DNA of 64,000 nucleotides from a bacterium (GTDB lineage: Bacteria > Orphanbacterota > Orphanbacteria > Orphanbacterales > Orphanbacteraceae). Below are positions 23,539-33,690 of the stretch, piece by piece (the first letter of the stretch is position 1; each line of letters begins with the position of its first letter). The translations under genes were made by a program, and so were the position numbers. The notes under the pieces were generated by a model. The model was not told the DNA's origin and searched no databases. It was given only the letters and a program-made list of their open reading frames with translations. The stretch spans positions 795,892 to 859,891 of the forward strand of contig JALGYY010000017.1 of the NCBI GenBank assembly GCA_025782575.1. The letters run 5' to 3'.

Positions 23539-26500
23539 TTATTTCCCTTCGGTCAGTGATCGGAAGTAAGACCGAATCAGCTCCTCGTACTCCGGGGGGT
23601 ATGAGAAATGCGGCATCCGGATGAGATCTTCCCTGATTTTCTCCTGCGCTTCAGATAGCGACTGCGGGAGACTGGTCGGCGCCGCCGCTTCAGCCGCCTC
23701 GGCACTACGAGACCGGCGGGAACGTTTGTAACCCCGCTCCCGAATGGAACGCTGGGCGTCGAGCATGCGGGAGAGTATCTTCTCCTGTCTTTCCCTCGTA
23801 TCGTCGGAAAGCTCGGCGTTTTCCAGGCTCCGCTCGACCTTCCGCATCTCTTCCACAATGTCGTCGATACTTCCGAGGGTTTCGCTCGTCCCCTCTACTT
23901 CTTCCATCAACTGTTCCATCCCCTTACGGATCTCCTGCTGCTCAGCCGCGAGACGTGCCATCCCCGCCTGCTGCTGCATGGTCATCTGTCCCGGATTCCG
24001 CCCGCCAGGCATGGGCATCTGGGAGGACTGCTGATTCAAACCCCGTTGTTGCTGCGTCATCTGTTCCAGCTGCTGCTGGCCCTGGCCCTTGCCGTTCGGA
24101 TTGGAGCACGAAGAGGAATGATTCTGCTTGGATCGAAGGAGTTCGACTACGGAACGGTTCAAGTGGAGAAGTGATTCCTCAGCTTTTGTTCCCGCCATGC
24201 TGAGATCACCCTCTTCAAATTTCCGTGCCGCCTCGTCCGCTTTACGTTTCCCCCGGCGGAGCAGATTCAGAACCTGTGCGGAAAGCTCGGGGACTTCGCG
24301 GCCCACCTCGCGAATCTTCTCCATCACGCGGCCGATCCCTGTAGAGACCTCCAGCTGACGTTCCGCATATGACCGGCGCTCCAGCAGGGAAGCGCGTCTT
24401 CCGCTCTGACCGTCATCGGCAAGATTTTCCTGGCCGTTCGAAAGATAGAGCAGATCCTGGATGCTCTCGCCGAACGCCGCCTGCACCTTCTTGTTTGACG
24501 AGCTCTTACATGACTGACCGTATTCAGTAAGCTGGAACGCGAGTTGGAAGAGTTCCTCCTCCGCCTGCTTCTGCTTATCCATGGCATCGGATTTCTCATT
24601 TGATTTCAGGTCGTTCGTCGCCTCTTCCATTTTTTGCTGAGTACCCTGCTGCTCCATCTTCTCAATGGCCTTCTCCATCTCTTTGGAGAATTCCTCTGAA
24701 CGCTCTTTCGAGTTTTCGGCAAGCTTTTTCATCTCTTCTTTCAGCTTGTCGACTTCCTTCTGGAGAGCCTCTTCCTGCGCCGCCATATCCTCCATCTCAT
24801 CCGCCCCCGCCTCTTCGGTCTCTTCCCGGAGCTCACGCTGCTCCTCGGCCATGCGGCGCATCCCCTCGGCAATGGCGTCAAGATCCTGCAGGTCCTTCAT
24901 CCGTTTCAACATGTCGATCGTCCGGTCGAGCCGCTCCATGAAATCTTCCTGCGTCAACTGGAGCTGCTCCGCTGCTTTGGCGATTTCTTCCGGATCGAGT
25001 TTCTCCATCGCCTCCGCGAGATCCCGCATGGCCTGCTTCATCTCTTCGGTAGCCACTTCCTGCAGCAACCGATTCAGCTCGTCGAGACGTTCAATCGTTT
25101 CAGGAGTAACGAGGCGATTTTCCTCCATCTCCCTGGAAGTCTGCTCGATCTGATTGGCTACTTTCCGCAGGTTCTTCTCGATCTCCTTCTGCTTCTCGAC
25201 GATCCCTTCGATTTTCTTCTTTTCGTCCCACGAGATTTCGTCCGCCTTTTGGATCTCACGGGCGAGCTCATCGAGCTTCTTGTCGAGTCTTTCGCTCGCA
25301 TCACGCATCTCTTCGAGGTCGTCGATCTCCGTCTCCTGGTCTTCGGAGAGCTCCGAATACATCTGGGCGAGAGAGGGCATACGGATGGTAAACGTGCGGC
25401 TCACACTTCTCTTGGGACCGTTGATCTCGTCATTGTCCCAGACTTCCAGATAGTAGGTCAGCACATCCTGGGGGAGCATATTTTCCGACCCCAGATTCCA
25501 GTCCCGCTCACGCTCGATTTCGGTCAGCCTGTGGCTGGTCGTAAAAAACGGGACCTTTTTCTCGTCGTTATCGTTTTTCCGGAAAAGCAGGTTGACTTCC
25601 CGGACACCATAGTCATCGATCGCCGCGAACTGAACCGGCAGAACCATGTCCTGATCGAGCACGCGATCTTCGGCGGGATACAGTATACGGATGAATGGTT
25701 TTTCGTCGGTGAGAGGCGTCACTTCGTAGAGAATCGGATTCCGGTTGCCGTTCCCGTTCTGATCGAGAAACGAGACGACATAGGAGAAGGATTCGGTCAC
25801 CTTGAATCGGGCGACTCCATCACGGCCCGAGGAGACGACAGAGATCGGATCCGCACCCTCGATCACGAGCGATGCTTCACTGAACTCCGTGTTCGCAGTG
25901 AACCGGAGCTCCACGTCCGTTCCGGTCAACGCACGCACATTGCCATGATTCTCGCTGATCTCGAGAGGCTCGAGTCCTGTGTAGGACGGGAAGTCGAGAC
26001 GGAAGGCGACGTTCGTTACTACCGGCGGCTCGCTCACGGTTACGGCATAGACGTTGCTCTCTCCCGTATCAAACCGAATCTTGTATTCAGCGCCTGTCTC
26101 CAGTTCCCGGAGGGAAGCCTCGAACACCCTGTCCACACCCTCCCGTTCCCCCATGGGAAATTCACGCCACTCCTCTTCGCCATCCCGCTTGACCGCAAGG
26201 AATGCGGAAAGACCGTTATAGGATTCGAACGTGGCGGTCACCTTGATGTTCTCACCCGACTCGATGTCGCAGCTCCCCGGTTCGACTGTGAGCCCGACGG
26301 CGAGAAGCAGCTCATCCTGATCGGCCGGCACGAGAGCGCTGAAAACCATTGTCGTTCGCTCAGGGGCAAAGAAGAAGAGCAGGCCGAATAGAGCGATTGC
26401 GGCGGGCAGTATGGGCAGATGACGATTGACTCTCTCACGGCCGATCACATCCCGGTCCCGGATCGCCGCGGATTTAGCGAACGCATCCGCGATCAGCGCC

Positions 26501-26883
26501 TCGATCAGAGAGAGGGAATAACCGAAAGGATTGCCGTCCTTCCGCATGCCGAGATCGAGGGCGCCCCGCATGAGGTCGCCTTTCAGTTCGGGAGTCTCCC
26601 GTTCCGCCTGCGCGGCGATCCACGCCAGGCTCGGCCAGCGGCGGGAAAGAATTACGAAAGCGGTTCCCGCCAGCAGAATTATCGCCGCGATCCCCGCCCA
26701 CGCCCCCAGGCGGCGAAGTCCCATTCCGACGGGAAGATAGGTAAGCAGCACATTGATGGCGAGGGCGCCGGCGGCCGCTCCGATCAGGCGAAGCGCGAGA
26801 ATAGAGAACTCGTAGCGCAGGAATCGATTGCGAAGGGAGACAAGCTTCCTCCGTATTCGATCGTAAGCTTGATTCGTGTCCAT
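23539..26883 (-). CDS. DUF4175 family membrane protein with long coiled coil
   Basis: A large protein of about 1114 residues from the ATG at 26883 (GGGAGA upstream); a TTG at 26949 is an alternative. N-terminal transmembrane helices (about 30-90 and near 165) are followed by Ig-like beta domains (about 200-490) with LDFPSYTGLEPLEIS, then a charged coiled coil of some 300 residues (LSEDQETEIDDLEEMRDASERLDKKLDELAREI onward), a Q/M-rich stretch (QMTQQQRGLNQQSSQMPMPG), and a final SYPPEYEELIRSYFRSL. This is the DUF4175 layout. Role unknown. It forms an operon with DUF4159 and the DUF2723 protein; in related genomes such genes go with MoxR-VWA systems, which here lie 30 kb away. Confidence 0.8.
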   Translation of the reverse strand: MDTNQAYDRIRRKLVSLRNRFLRYEFSILALRLIGAAAGALAINVLLTYLPVGMGLRRLGAWAGIAAIILLAGTAFVILSRRWPSLAWIAAQAERETPELKGDLMRGALDLGMRKDGNPFGYSLSLIEALIADAFAKSAAIRDRDVIGRERVNRHLPILPAAIALFGLLFFFAPERTTMVFSALVPADQDELLLAVGLTVEPGSCDIESGENIKVTATFESYNGLSAFLAVKRDGEEEWREFPMGEREGVDRVFEASLRELETGAEYKIRFDTGESNVYAVTVSEPPVVTNVAFRLDFPSYTGLEPLEISENHGNVRALTGTDVELRFTANTEFSEASLVIEGADPISVVSSGRDGVARFKVTESFSYVVSFLDQNGNGNRNPILYEVTPLTDEKPFIRILYPAEDRVLDQDMVLPVQFAAIDDYGVREVNLLFRKNDNDEKKVPFFTTSHRLTEIERERDWNLGSENMLPQDVLTYYLEVWDNDEINGPKRSVSRTFTIRMPSLAQMYSELSEDQETEIDDLEEMRDASERLDKKLDELAREIQKADEISWDEKKKIEGIVEKQKEIEKNLRKVANQIEQTSREMEENRLVTPETIERLDELNRLLQEVATEEMKQAMRDLAEAMEKLDPEEIAKAAEQLQLTQEDFMERLDRTIDMLKRMKDLQDLDAIAEGMRRMAEEQRELREETEEAGADEMEDMAAQEEALQKEVDKLKEEMKKLAENSKERSEEFSKEMEKAIEKMEQQGTQQKMEEATNDLKSNEKSDAMDKQKQAEEELFQLAFQLTEYGQSCKSSSNKKVQAAFGESIQDLLYLSNGQENLADDGQSGRRASLLERRSYAERQLEVSTGIGRVMEKIREVGREVPELSAQVLNLLRRGKRKADEAARKFEEGDLSMAGTKAEESLLHLNRSVVELLRSKQNHSSSCSNPNGKGQGQQQLEQMTQQQRGLNQQSSQMPMPGGRNPGQMTMQQQAGMARLAAEQQEIRKGMEQLMEEVEGTSETLGSIDDIVEEMRKVERSLENAELSDDTRERQEKILSRMLDAQRSIRERGYKRSRRSRSAEAAEAAAPTSLPQSLSEAQEKIREDLIRMPHFSYPPEYEELIRSYFRSLTEGK

Positions 26884-26945
26884 GGCCGGGTCTCCCAGGG
26901 GAGGGGGTTCGTTTAGTCCAGTTTTCGGCCCGCCCACCGATCCCA

Positions 26946-27656
26946 TCAATGGGAAAGGGCGTAGCTCACGATGTTGATCGCCATCCGGAGCGCCTTCTCG
27001 CGCTTCTCGGCAGGATCGTTGTGAACCGACCCATCTTCTAGACCATCACCGATATCAGTACTGTAAGTATAAAACACGACGAGCTTTCCGTCGTAATGGA
27101 TTCCGAATCCCTTGGGGGGCTCCCCGTCATGTTCATGGATCTTCGGCAACCCTTTGGGGAATGAATAGGGCCCGTGGAAGATCGGATGATCAAAGGGGAG
27201 TTCCCGTAATTCCGCCTCAGGAAAGACTTTGCGGATTTCCCGGCGGAAATACTGATCCAAACCATAATTGTCGTCTACCCATAGAAATCCGCCATGAATG
27301 AGATGATAGCGGAGGCGCTGCACCTCGGCGTCCGAGAAACGCATGACGCCGTGACCTGTCATATAAAGAAAAGGATACTCGAAGAGCTCTTCATCGAGAA
27401 TCTCCACCCTCGCCTCCTGATCGGCTGCCCGTATATTGGTTCGCTCGTTGAGGCCCTGTAGCAGATTGGGGAGCGAAGTCGGATCGGAGTACCAGTCGCC
27501 TCCTCCCTCGTACTTGACGCGGGCGATCGTGAAGAGCCCCTCCCCGGGGAGCTGCGCGGCCGGCCGTGCTGGAGAAAGGGCGAGCAACAGTGCCAGAAGG
27601 AGCAATCCGCTCCCCCCCACATGACTAAAGTAGAATGGACAGGTCTGTTTCGTCAT
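26946..27656 (-). CDS. DUF4159 secreted protein
   Basis: A 236-residue exported protein: a hydrophobic segment GLLLLALLLALSPARPAAQ (about 15-33) then a flavodoxin/glutaminase-amidotransferase-like DUF4159 fold. Family motifs are FTIARVKYEGGGDWYSDP, FLYMTGHGVMRFSDAEVQRLRYHLIHGGFLWVDDNYG and PFDHPIFHGPYSF. The stop overlaps the frame of the DUF4175 gene. DUF4159 genes are typically found beside DUF4175, DUF58 and MoxR; function is unknown, but cell-envelope stress or gliding-related roles have been suggested for the group. Confidence 0.8.
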   Translation of the reverse strand: MTKQTCPFYFSHVGGSGLLLLALLLALSPARPAAQLPGEGLFTIARVKYEGGGDWYSDPTSLPNLLQGLNERTNIRAADQEARVEILDEELFEYPFLYMTGHGVMRFSDAEVQRLRYHLIHGGFLWVDDNYGLDQYFRREIRKVFPEAELRELPFDHPIFHGPYSFPKGLPKIHEHDGEPPKGFGIHYDGKLVVFYTYSTDIGDGLEDGSVHNDPAEKREKALRMAINIVSYALSH

Positions 27657-27689
27657 TTCAAGCAACTATAGGTTGATCTTCCCGGCCGG

Positions 27690-30600
27690 TCAAACGGACG
27701 ATCCGAGAGGGATAGAGACGAATACGGCGGTCCCCTTGTCCCGTGTGGAGCCGATCATGATGCTCCCCCCGTATCCTTCGACAATGGCGCGTGAGATTGC
27801 GAGGCCGAGCCCGGTGCCATTCGTCTTGGTAGAGAAATTCGGCTCGAACAGTTTTCCCCGCGCCCCTTCGGACACCCCTGAACCGTCATCGGCGATCCGG
27901 AACACGAGCAGATCACCCTCTCTCGGCGCTTCCGGAGTGGATTCCCAGATCTCCCACCCCTCATCGTTCGTCGGGGATCCGGATGAAACGGAAAGCGCCA
28001 CATCGATATTCCCCGACCGCTTGATCGCCTGCACCCCGTTTTCCAGTAGATTGATGAGCACACGCCGAAACTCCTGGCGGTCCACCAGAATCTCTTTCTT
28101 CTCCGGAGGAAGGTCGACCCGTATGCGCCCGCCTGGAATGGAACCCTCGTAGAGGCGGACCACGTCCGCCACGAGCAGGCCGGCGTCCACAAGCTCCAGT
28201 CGACGACGAGGCATGCGGGCGAACGCGGAAAACTCCGTCGCTATCCTGCGAAGGGACTCGATCTCCTCGATAATCAGATCGGTCGACTCATCCAGTATTT
28301 CTCCGAACCGCTTATGGCCGTCATGGTAGGCCCGCCTGATCTGCTGCACCGACAGCTTGATCGGTGTGAGGGGATTTTTGATCTCGTGAGCCACCTGGCG
28401 GGCCATCTCCCCCCAGGCGAGCAGTTTTTTCGACTGAATCAGCGCTGTAAGATCCTCGAAGACGATCACCTTGCCCAGGTGACTCCCCTCCTCGTCGGTC
28501 AGCATGCTGGCCACGACCCGAAGTGCCACCACCCGTCCCCCCGGCCCGCTCAGCTCGACCTCCTCCTCGTGCAGCCTGTCACCGGTCCTGTCGATCTCCT
28601 CCAGCAGTTGCTGGAGCGGCCGAAACAGCCCCCCCCTTAAGTTTTCCAGCTTCTCTCCCGGAAGATCCTCGACGGGAACATCCAGGATCCGGGCGGCAGC
28701 CGGATTGGCGCTTACCACACGGCCCCGCTCTTCGAACGCGATGACTCCGGTGCCGACGCTCTGCAGGATGGTCTCGATATAGCGGGTTCGCTCCGTCAGC
28801 TCTTCGCGACTCCGTTTCAGATCGGACGTCATCCGGTTGAATGCCTCGACAAGCCTCCCGATTTCCCCACCGGCTCCCCGCCTGATCGCCACTCCCAGAT
28901 CCCCCTCCGCCACCCTCTTCATCCCCTGTGAGATATCGGCCACCGGTCTCGCAATCCGCTGTCCCATCACTTCGGCAATCACGATAATGACGAGAAGCGT
29001 GGCGAACGTCAGATAGGTGATGGCGGCATAGGCTCGCTGCACATCCCGGTTCGCTTCATGCTCCCGAAACAGGAGGGGGACAGCGATTGTCCCTACCGGC
29101 TCCCCGGAGAGCCCCTGAAGTGAGCTGTATCCTACGAGATAGGGCGTTTCCGCAACCTGCTCGCGGCCAAAACGAATCCGCTCACCCCGCAGCTCGAGGG
29201 GGAGGTAGACATTCGCGGGGAGACGGGTGGACAGAATTCCCGCCTGATAGAGTTCCCGTCGCGTGGAGACGGCAAGATCCCCCCCTTTGAAGAAGGTAAG
29301 ATCCCGGCCTACTCTCTCACCCAATCGTGAAATCAGCGCTTCATCGATCGGTCTCGACAGGAGGAGCACACCTTCCAGGTCGTCCTCGAATCCTTCAATC
29401 GTGATTCCGACCAGCGCCACGATCGAGAGCTGATCGGTATACTCGAATGCGGTAAGCGGCGTCCGCCGGTCACGGACCTCTGCGATCGCCTCCCGATTCA
29501 CCTCCCCGATCCGCCCGTTCTGCAAGATGAGATCGCCGGCAGGTGTGAGAATCGCGAATCGTTTGAGACCGACTTCGAGATCGATCCGCTCCTCCTCGTC
29601 GATGCCGAGGACCTTTCGTCTGACGAAAGTGCTGCGCGCGAGTTCCTCCGCCTCTCGAATAGCCTCCTGATCGAGTGCAAACAGTACGGCCTGGAGAGAG
29701 GTGCGCGCTTCGTCCTCGCCCGCCTCGGCAACATAGCCGCTCACCATTCGGCGGCCGGCGCCGCCAAGCAGCACGGCAGGCAGAAGTGCGATCAGGAGAA
29801 AGGCGAGAACCAGCTTGTCCTGGAAAGTCGGTTCAGGGCGCACGCGGAGCAGAGGACCTGTGGTGATCGAGAGTACGATCAGCACCGGAGCCGACAGCAC
29901 GACAAAGCACACCGCAAGAAATAGATCGATCAGCGTCATGTCGATGAGCGCTTTGACATGATCGATCCACCCGGCCTTCTTCCTGGCATAGGCGAGAACC
30001 CCTTCTCGCGCGGGATCTTTCCAACCGGTATAGAAAACGTCGTAACGCTTTCCGGAATGACTCTCCGTGAGCCAGATCGGACGGCCGCTTACGATCTTCT
30101 CTAACAGATCAGGACCGGGCGCGGGAACTACGGGCGGGCGGTCATCCGAAGAACGAATCAGCCTCTCCCCGACGTAGTGAAGTACCTGGATCTCATCCTC
30201 AGGATCGGGGAGTGAGCGCTGAGCTGACCGGTAGTTTCGAAAGATCTCGTGGGATGTGGACGGGAGATTCGACGCATACTCGAGGCTTTCAATAAAGTAG
30301 GGAACTGTAATGATCACCGCGCCGACGAGTTCCTCTTCTACCCGGATCGGGGTGACCCCCGTGTAGCTCTCCACCGATCTCCCCCGAATCACCCGGCGGG
30401 ATGACTCGATCTTTCCCTCTCCCCCGCCCCGGAGTTCCCGAAACGCAAACGCCGCACGGACTGCGGACTGAGCGGGCATATCCATCGAAAACCGATTCAC
30501 CACCGCCCCTTGCCGATCGAGGATCAGCAGATCACAACTGTGATCGGACTGGGAGAGGCCGCTTCGAATCCAGGCTGAAAAGGCATCTCTCCCTGCCGGT

Positions 30601-32510
30601 GTGACTTCGTTCCTCATCAGCTTCTCAGCGAGCTTTTCGTCATCCCGAAGAACCTGGAGCGCCTTTTCCAGAACGAGCCGCTTCTCCTCATCCGCCGGAT
30701 CGGCGAAGCGAAGCGCCCTCTCCTGCAGGTGAATCCGAGCGATGTCATCCTGGGCAACTCTCACCGGACCATGGGTGACAATCACGAGAGCGGCAATAAA
30801 ACCGAGCCCGTTCCAGAGGCGCCACCCTCTTCCACGGAGAAGAAAGAGAAGCAGAAATCCTGTTGAGAGAGTGGCTGCGGGATAGAAGAGAATGCTCTCT
30901 GCCCCGCGGGCACACCACCAGGTCAGAAAGAGGGTAGCCAGAGCAAAGATCGTGGCGAGAGCGAAGCGAACAGGAAATGAAAGCCGGCCGGCCAGTCCTC
31001 GCCCGGCAAACCCGGATCGACCCGCCCAGACGAATCCGGCGTCGATGAGGAGCAGGTAGGCGGCGGCAAAAAACAGAATCCCCCCTTCGATCAGAAGCGC
31101 ACCGACCGAATCGAGAGGAGACGGCCCGCGGAACAGCTCGAGTTCCGATGTGAATAGGAGTCGCCGAATGAGCAAGTGAAACCCGTAGGTAACAATCGAA
31201 AGAATCGCCATGGCAAGAACAGGAATGCCCCACATGGCGAGCGGGGAGCGGCGCCCGACTTTTCTTCCGAGATCATTTTCTCCTCCGGCGAGGCGCTCCC
31301 GGAGGACGATGACCGGCGCCAGGAGTGCGGCGGCCGTCAGAGCAAGATCGAGAGGCGTACGAAAGAAGCCGCCGAGAAGCGAGAGGGTGAGCTCCTGAAT
31401 ACCTGTGACATCAGCCAGGTCGAAATCACCGGCCGGCCACCGGAACAGAAGGATAATGAGCCGGACGATGAGGATCGGCAGGATCGGTATTCGGGAAGCC
31501 CAGAACTTGAGGTCTCCCCCGGACTCTTCCGCAGGAAGCTGCTTTCGATGGCGGAGACGCGGCCATGGTATGCAGGCGGTCCAGAAGAGCGCTAGAATAG
31601 CCCCCAAAACATGCCGGGCATGTTGCAGTGCGGCGTCCCGCTCCAACTCCAGCGGAGGAAGAACCACCTGTGCCCGTCCGAGAGGCCTGCCGGACGCCCC
31701 TTTGACCGGACGACCCTTCTTCCCCTCGAGGGGATGAAGCTGGACCTCCCGGCCGGCCACATCATGCAGTCGAACGGCAAACGGCACATCTCTACCGAAC
31801 CGGCCGCGGAGGAGCGGATTGATCCCGACGGGCCGAAGTACTCTCACATGCCCCGTCGGCAGGCTGATATCGAAAGTCTCGAGCGGCCGCTCCACAACCA
31901 GATAGAGCCGGAACGGATCGCTCATGATTCCGGCTCCTCCCGGAATCGGCGCCCGATCGACATCGGGCAAGTCCCCCCACCAGGCGACGGACTGGCCGGT
32001 CGCGGAGGAGACGATATCGAAGGCGATTCCCTCGGCGTAGTCAGGTATCCCATGGTGGGCAGCAAATAGAGCAAGCGCTTCGAATGCTTCGATACGAGCT
32101 TTCTTTTCCCCGTAGTGCACTGACACATCCACGATGGAGGGATCCGCCGCCAATCGATCCACCCATTCCGCCAGACGGCTCTCCTCTTCCTCTAGAAAGC
32201 CGCCCACTGCATCGTACGTCCCACCGAGGGACTGAATTCGTCCCCGGTCATCCACGGCTTCGAGCCGGTCGAGATGGGCGTGGGAAAAGAAGAGGGCGAG
32301 AGCAAAACCGGCCAGCAAGGCACCGCGTACCCACCGGCGCGCGAGTAGAAAGAGGAGAGAGATCGTGATCGCGCCGGCAGAGAGTAACCAACCGGTTTCG
32401 AAGAGAGAATGAGCAGCGCTTAAGTAGAGAAAAGAGGCCCACGCCATAACGGCGAGCGCCGACATTGCAATCGCCGGCCACGCAGAAAGAGGGGAACGGT
32501 TTTCGGTCAA
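27690..32510 (-). CDS. Very large NtrY-like sensor histidine kinase
   Basis: A 1606-residue membrane kinase starting with TTG at 32510 (GGAG upstream). N-terminal helices flank an extracytoplasmic region (about 80-290). A multi-helix membrane block (about 310-590), a second sensor domain (about 600-830), another helix near 860 and a further sensor region end at a helix near 1120. HAMP (about 1140-1195), PAS (about 1205-1300), a HisKA domain with His1375 (VAHEIKNPLTP) and HATPase motifs N (Asn1491), DDGSG, NGTGLGLAIS follow. The order from HAMP onward is that of NtrY. No response regulator is adjacent, so the partner lies elsewhere. Typical NtrY proteins are about 700-770 residues; the extra N-terminal modules are unusual. 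Confidence 0.85.
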   Translation of the reverse strand: MTENRSPLSAWPAIAMSALAVMAWASFLYLSAAHSLFETGWLLSAGAITISLLFLLARRWVRGALLAGFALALFFSHAHLDRLEAVDDRGRIQSLGGTYDAVGGFLEEEESRLAEWVDRLAADPSIVDVSVHYGEKKARIEAFEALALFAAHHGIPDYAEGIAFDIVSSATGQSVAWWGDLPDVDRAPIPGGAGIMSDPFRLYLVVERPLETFDISLPTGHVRVLRPVGINPLLRGRFGRDVPFAVRLHDVAGREVQLHPLEGKKGRPVKGASGRPLGRAQVVLPPLELERDAALQHARHVLGAILALFWTACIPWPRLRHRKQLPAEESGGDLKFWASRIPILPILIVRLIILLFRWPAGDFDLADVTGIQELTLSLLGGFFRTPLDLALTAAALLAPVIVLRERLAGGENDLGRKVGRRSPLAMWGIPVLAMAILSIVTYGFHLLIRRLLFTSELELFRGPSPLDSVGALLIEGGILFFAAAYLLLIDAGFVWAGRSGFAGRGLAGRLSFPVRFALATIFALATLFLTWWCARGAESILFYPAATLSTGFLLLFLLRGRGWRLWNGLGFIAALVIVTHGPVRVAQDDIARIHLQERALRFADPADEEKRLVLEKALQVLRDDEKLAEKLMRNEVTPAGRDAFSAWIRSGLSQSDHSCDLLILDRQGAVVNRFSMDMPAQSAVRAAFAFRELRGGGEGKIESSRRVIRGRSVESYTGVTPIRVEEELVGAVIITVPYFIESLEYASNLPSTSHEIFRNYRSAQRSLPDPEDEIQVLHYVGERLIRSSDDRPPVVPAPGPDLLEKIVSGRPIWLTESHSGKRYDVFYTGWKDPAREGVLAYARKKAGWIDHVKALIDMTLIDLFLAVCFVVLSAPVLIVLSITTGPLLRVRPEPTFQDKLVLAFLLIALLPAVLLGGAGRRMVSGYVAEAGEDEARTSLQAVLFALDQEAIREAEELARSTFVRRKVLGIDEEERIDLEVGLKRFAILTPAGDLILQNGRIGEVNREAIAEVRDRRTPLTAFEYTDQLSIVALVGITIEGFEDDLEGVLLLSRPIDEALISRLGERVGRDLTFFKGGDLAVSTRRELYQAGILSTRLPANVYLPLELRGERIRFGREQVAETPYLVGYSSLQGLSGEPVGTIAVPLLFREHEANRDVQRAYAAITYLTFATLLVIIVIAEVMGQRIARPVADISQGMKRVAEGDLGVAIRRGAGGEIGRLVEAFNRMTSDLKRSREELTERTRYIETILQSVGTGVIAFEERGRVVSANPAAARILDVPVEDLPGEKLENLRGGLFRPLQQLLEEIDRTGDRLHEEEVELSGPGGRVVALRVVASMLTDEEGSHLGKVIVFEDLTALIQSKKLLAWGEMARQVAHEIKNPLTPIKLSVQQIRRAYHDGHKRFGEILDESTDLIIEEIESLRRIATEFSAFARMPRRRLELVDAGLLVADVVRLYEGSIPGGRIRVDLPPEKKEILVDRQEFRRVLINLLENGVQAIKRSGNIDVALSVSSGSPTNDEGWEIWESTPEAPREGDLLVFRIADDGSGVSEGARGKLFEPNFSTKTNGTGLGLAISRAIVEGYGGSIMIGSTRDKGTAVFVSIPLGSSV

Positions 32511-32691
32511 GTAGCGGCTCCAGTGGATCGAACGGGGTTAGCGAGCATAGTCCGGCCCGGGCGATCTTTGAGGGAATCGCAAGGGACGTGCCATAAGGGA
32601 GTATTGTCGGGAATCAGTGTTGCCGGGAACACCCGTCGGAAACAGTGCGGTAAAGCCGTTGCCGGCCTGCCCGGGCCGGGAATCGGCGCCG

Positions 32692-32743
32692 GCAGGATTG
32701 TCCTCGATCGGGGATCGCCGTCCCCCATCGTGGACAATCCTGC
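32692..32743 (-). terminator. Perfect-arm hairpin downstream of secF
   Basis: GCAGGATTGTCC at 32692-32703 pairs perfectly with GGACAATCCTGC at 32732-32743, with an inner GATCCCC/GGGGGAC-like stem. It lies directly past the secF stop. No T run follows, so it could be a terminator of the secDF transcript or a REP-like palindrome. Confidence 0.4.
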
Positions 32744-32751
32744 ACGAGCGG

Positions 32752-33669
32752 TTATTTGGCCGCTTTTTTCGCCTTCGCTCTCGCCGCTGCCCGGAGGTTC
32801 CACTCCACAAGAATGGGGGACGCGACAAAAATGGAAGAGTACGTACCGATGATCACGCCGATCAGGAGAGCGAGAGCGAAATCGCGGATCACACTCCCGC
32901 CCGCCACCATCAGGAAGATCACGACTACCATGGTGGTCATCGAGGTCAGGATCGTACGAGAGAGCGTCCGGTTGATCGCGGCGTTCAGCACGCGATCATA
33001 CTTCTTCCGGGCATACAGTCGTAGATCCTCACGGATTCGATCAAAAACAACAATCGTATCGTTCAACGAATACCCGACGATCGTGAGGAATGCGGCTACC
33101 ACCGCGAGAGAAATCTCCCGATCGGTAAGCGAAAAAATCCCCAGCGTGATCATCACATCATGAATGAGGGCGATCACCGCAGCGATGGCAAATCGAAACT
33201 CAAATCGCCACGAAATATAGATCAGGATTCCGATGATGGAAAATACGATTGCCAGGAACGCCTGGCCCCGCAGTTCTTTTCCGATTCGCGGCCCGACCGT
33301 CTCCTCCCGCCGGAGTTCGACAGTCCGTTCCGGGAAGTCAGCCTTGAAGCGATCGATCACTGTGGGACCGAGGTCCCCCTTCGTATCCGATTTTTCGACT
33401 CGAATCAGGATCTCCCGCGGATCGCCGAACTCCTGAATCTCGAATGTACCGACGTCGGTCGCCCCGACGGACGTGCGAAGGTCATCGATGGCCACCGGCT
33501 CATCGAAACGAAGCTCGATCAGCGATCCTCCGCGAAAGTCGATCGAATAGTTCAGGCCCTTGTGAAACAAGATCGAAAACAGCGCGATCAGGATCAGGGT
33601 ACTGGAAAGGATAAGCGCACCCTTCCGCCTGTTGATGAACTCAATATGAGTGTCGGTGAGAAACTCCAT
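32752..33669 (-). CDS. secF: Protein translocase subunit SecF
   Basis: A 305-residue inner-membrane protein of the SecDF complex, which uses the proton gradient to pull exported proteins out of SecYEG. Six transmembrane helices: the first at about 20-38, a periplasmic P4-like segment with NYSIDFRGGSLIELRF, then five helices in the C-terminal half with GYSLNDTIVVFDRIREDLR, the RND-type signature. A basic tail (RAAARAKAKKAAK) ends the protein. It follows secD in the same direction, 21 bases apart. Confidence 0.95.
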   Translation of the reverse strand: MEFLTDTHIEFINRRKGALILSSTLILIALFSILFHKGLNYSIDFRGGSLIELRFDEPVAIDDLRTSVGATDVGTFEIQEFGDPREILIRVEKSDTKGDLGPTVIDRFKADFPERTVELRREETVGPRIGKELRGQAFLAIVFSIIGILIYISWRFEFRFAIAAVIALIHDVMITLGIFSLTDREISLAVVAAFLTIVGYSLNDTIVVFDRIREDLRLYARKKYDRVLNAAINRTLSRTILTSMTTMVVVIFLMVAGGSVIRDFALALLIGVIIGTYSSIFVASPILVEWNLRAAARAKAKKAAK

Positions 33670-33690
33670 CGGTCTCCGCTCCTCAATATA

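Noticed and set aside
25249-26391. A 380-codon plus-strand frame opposite DUF4175
   Set aside because: Shadow of the DUF4175 gene, without a signal, motif or ribosome-binding site.
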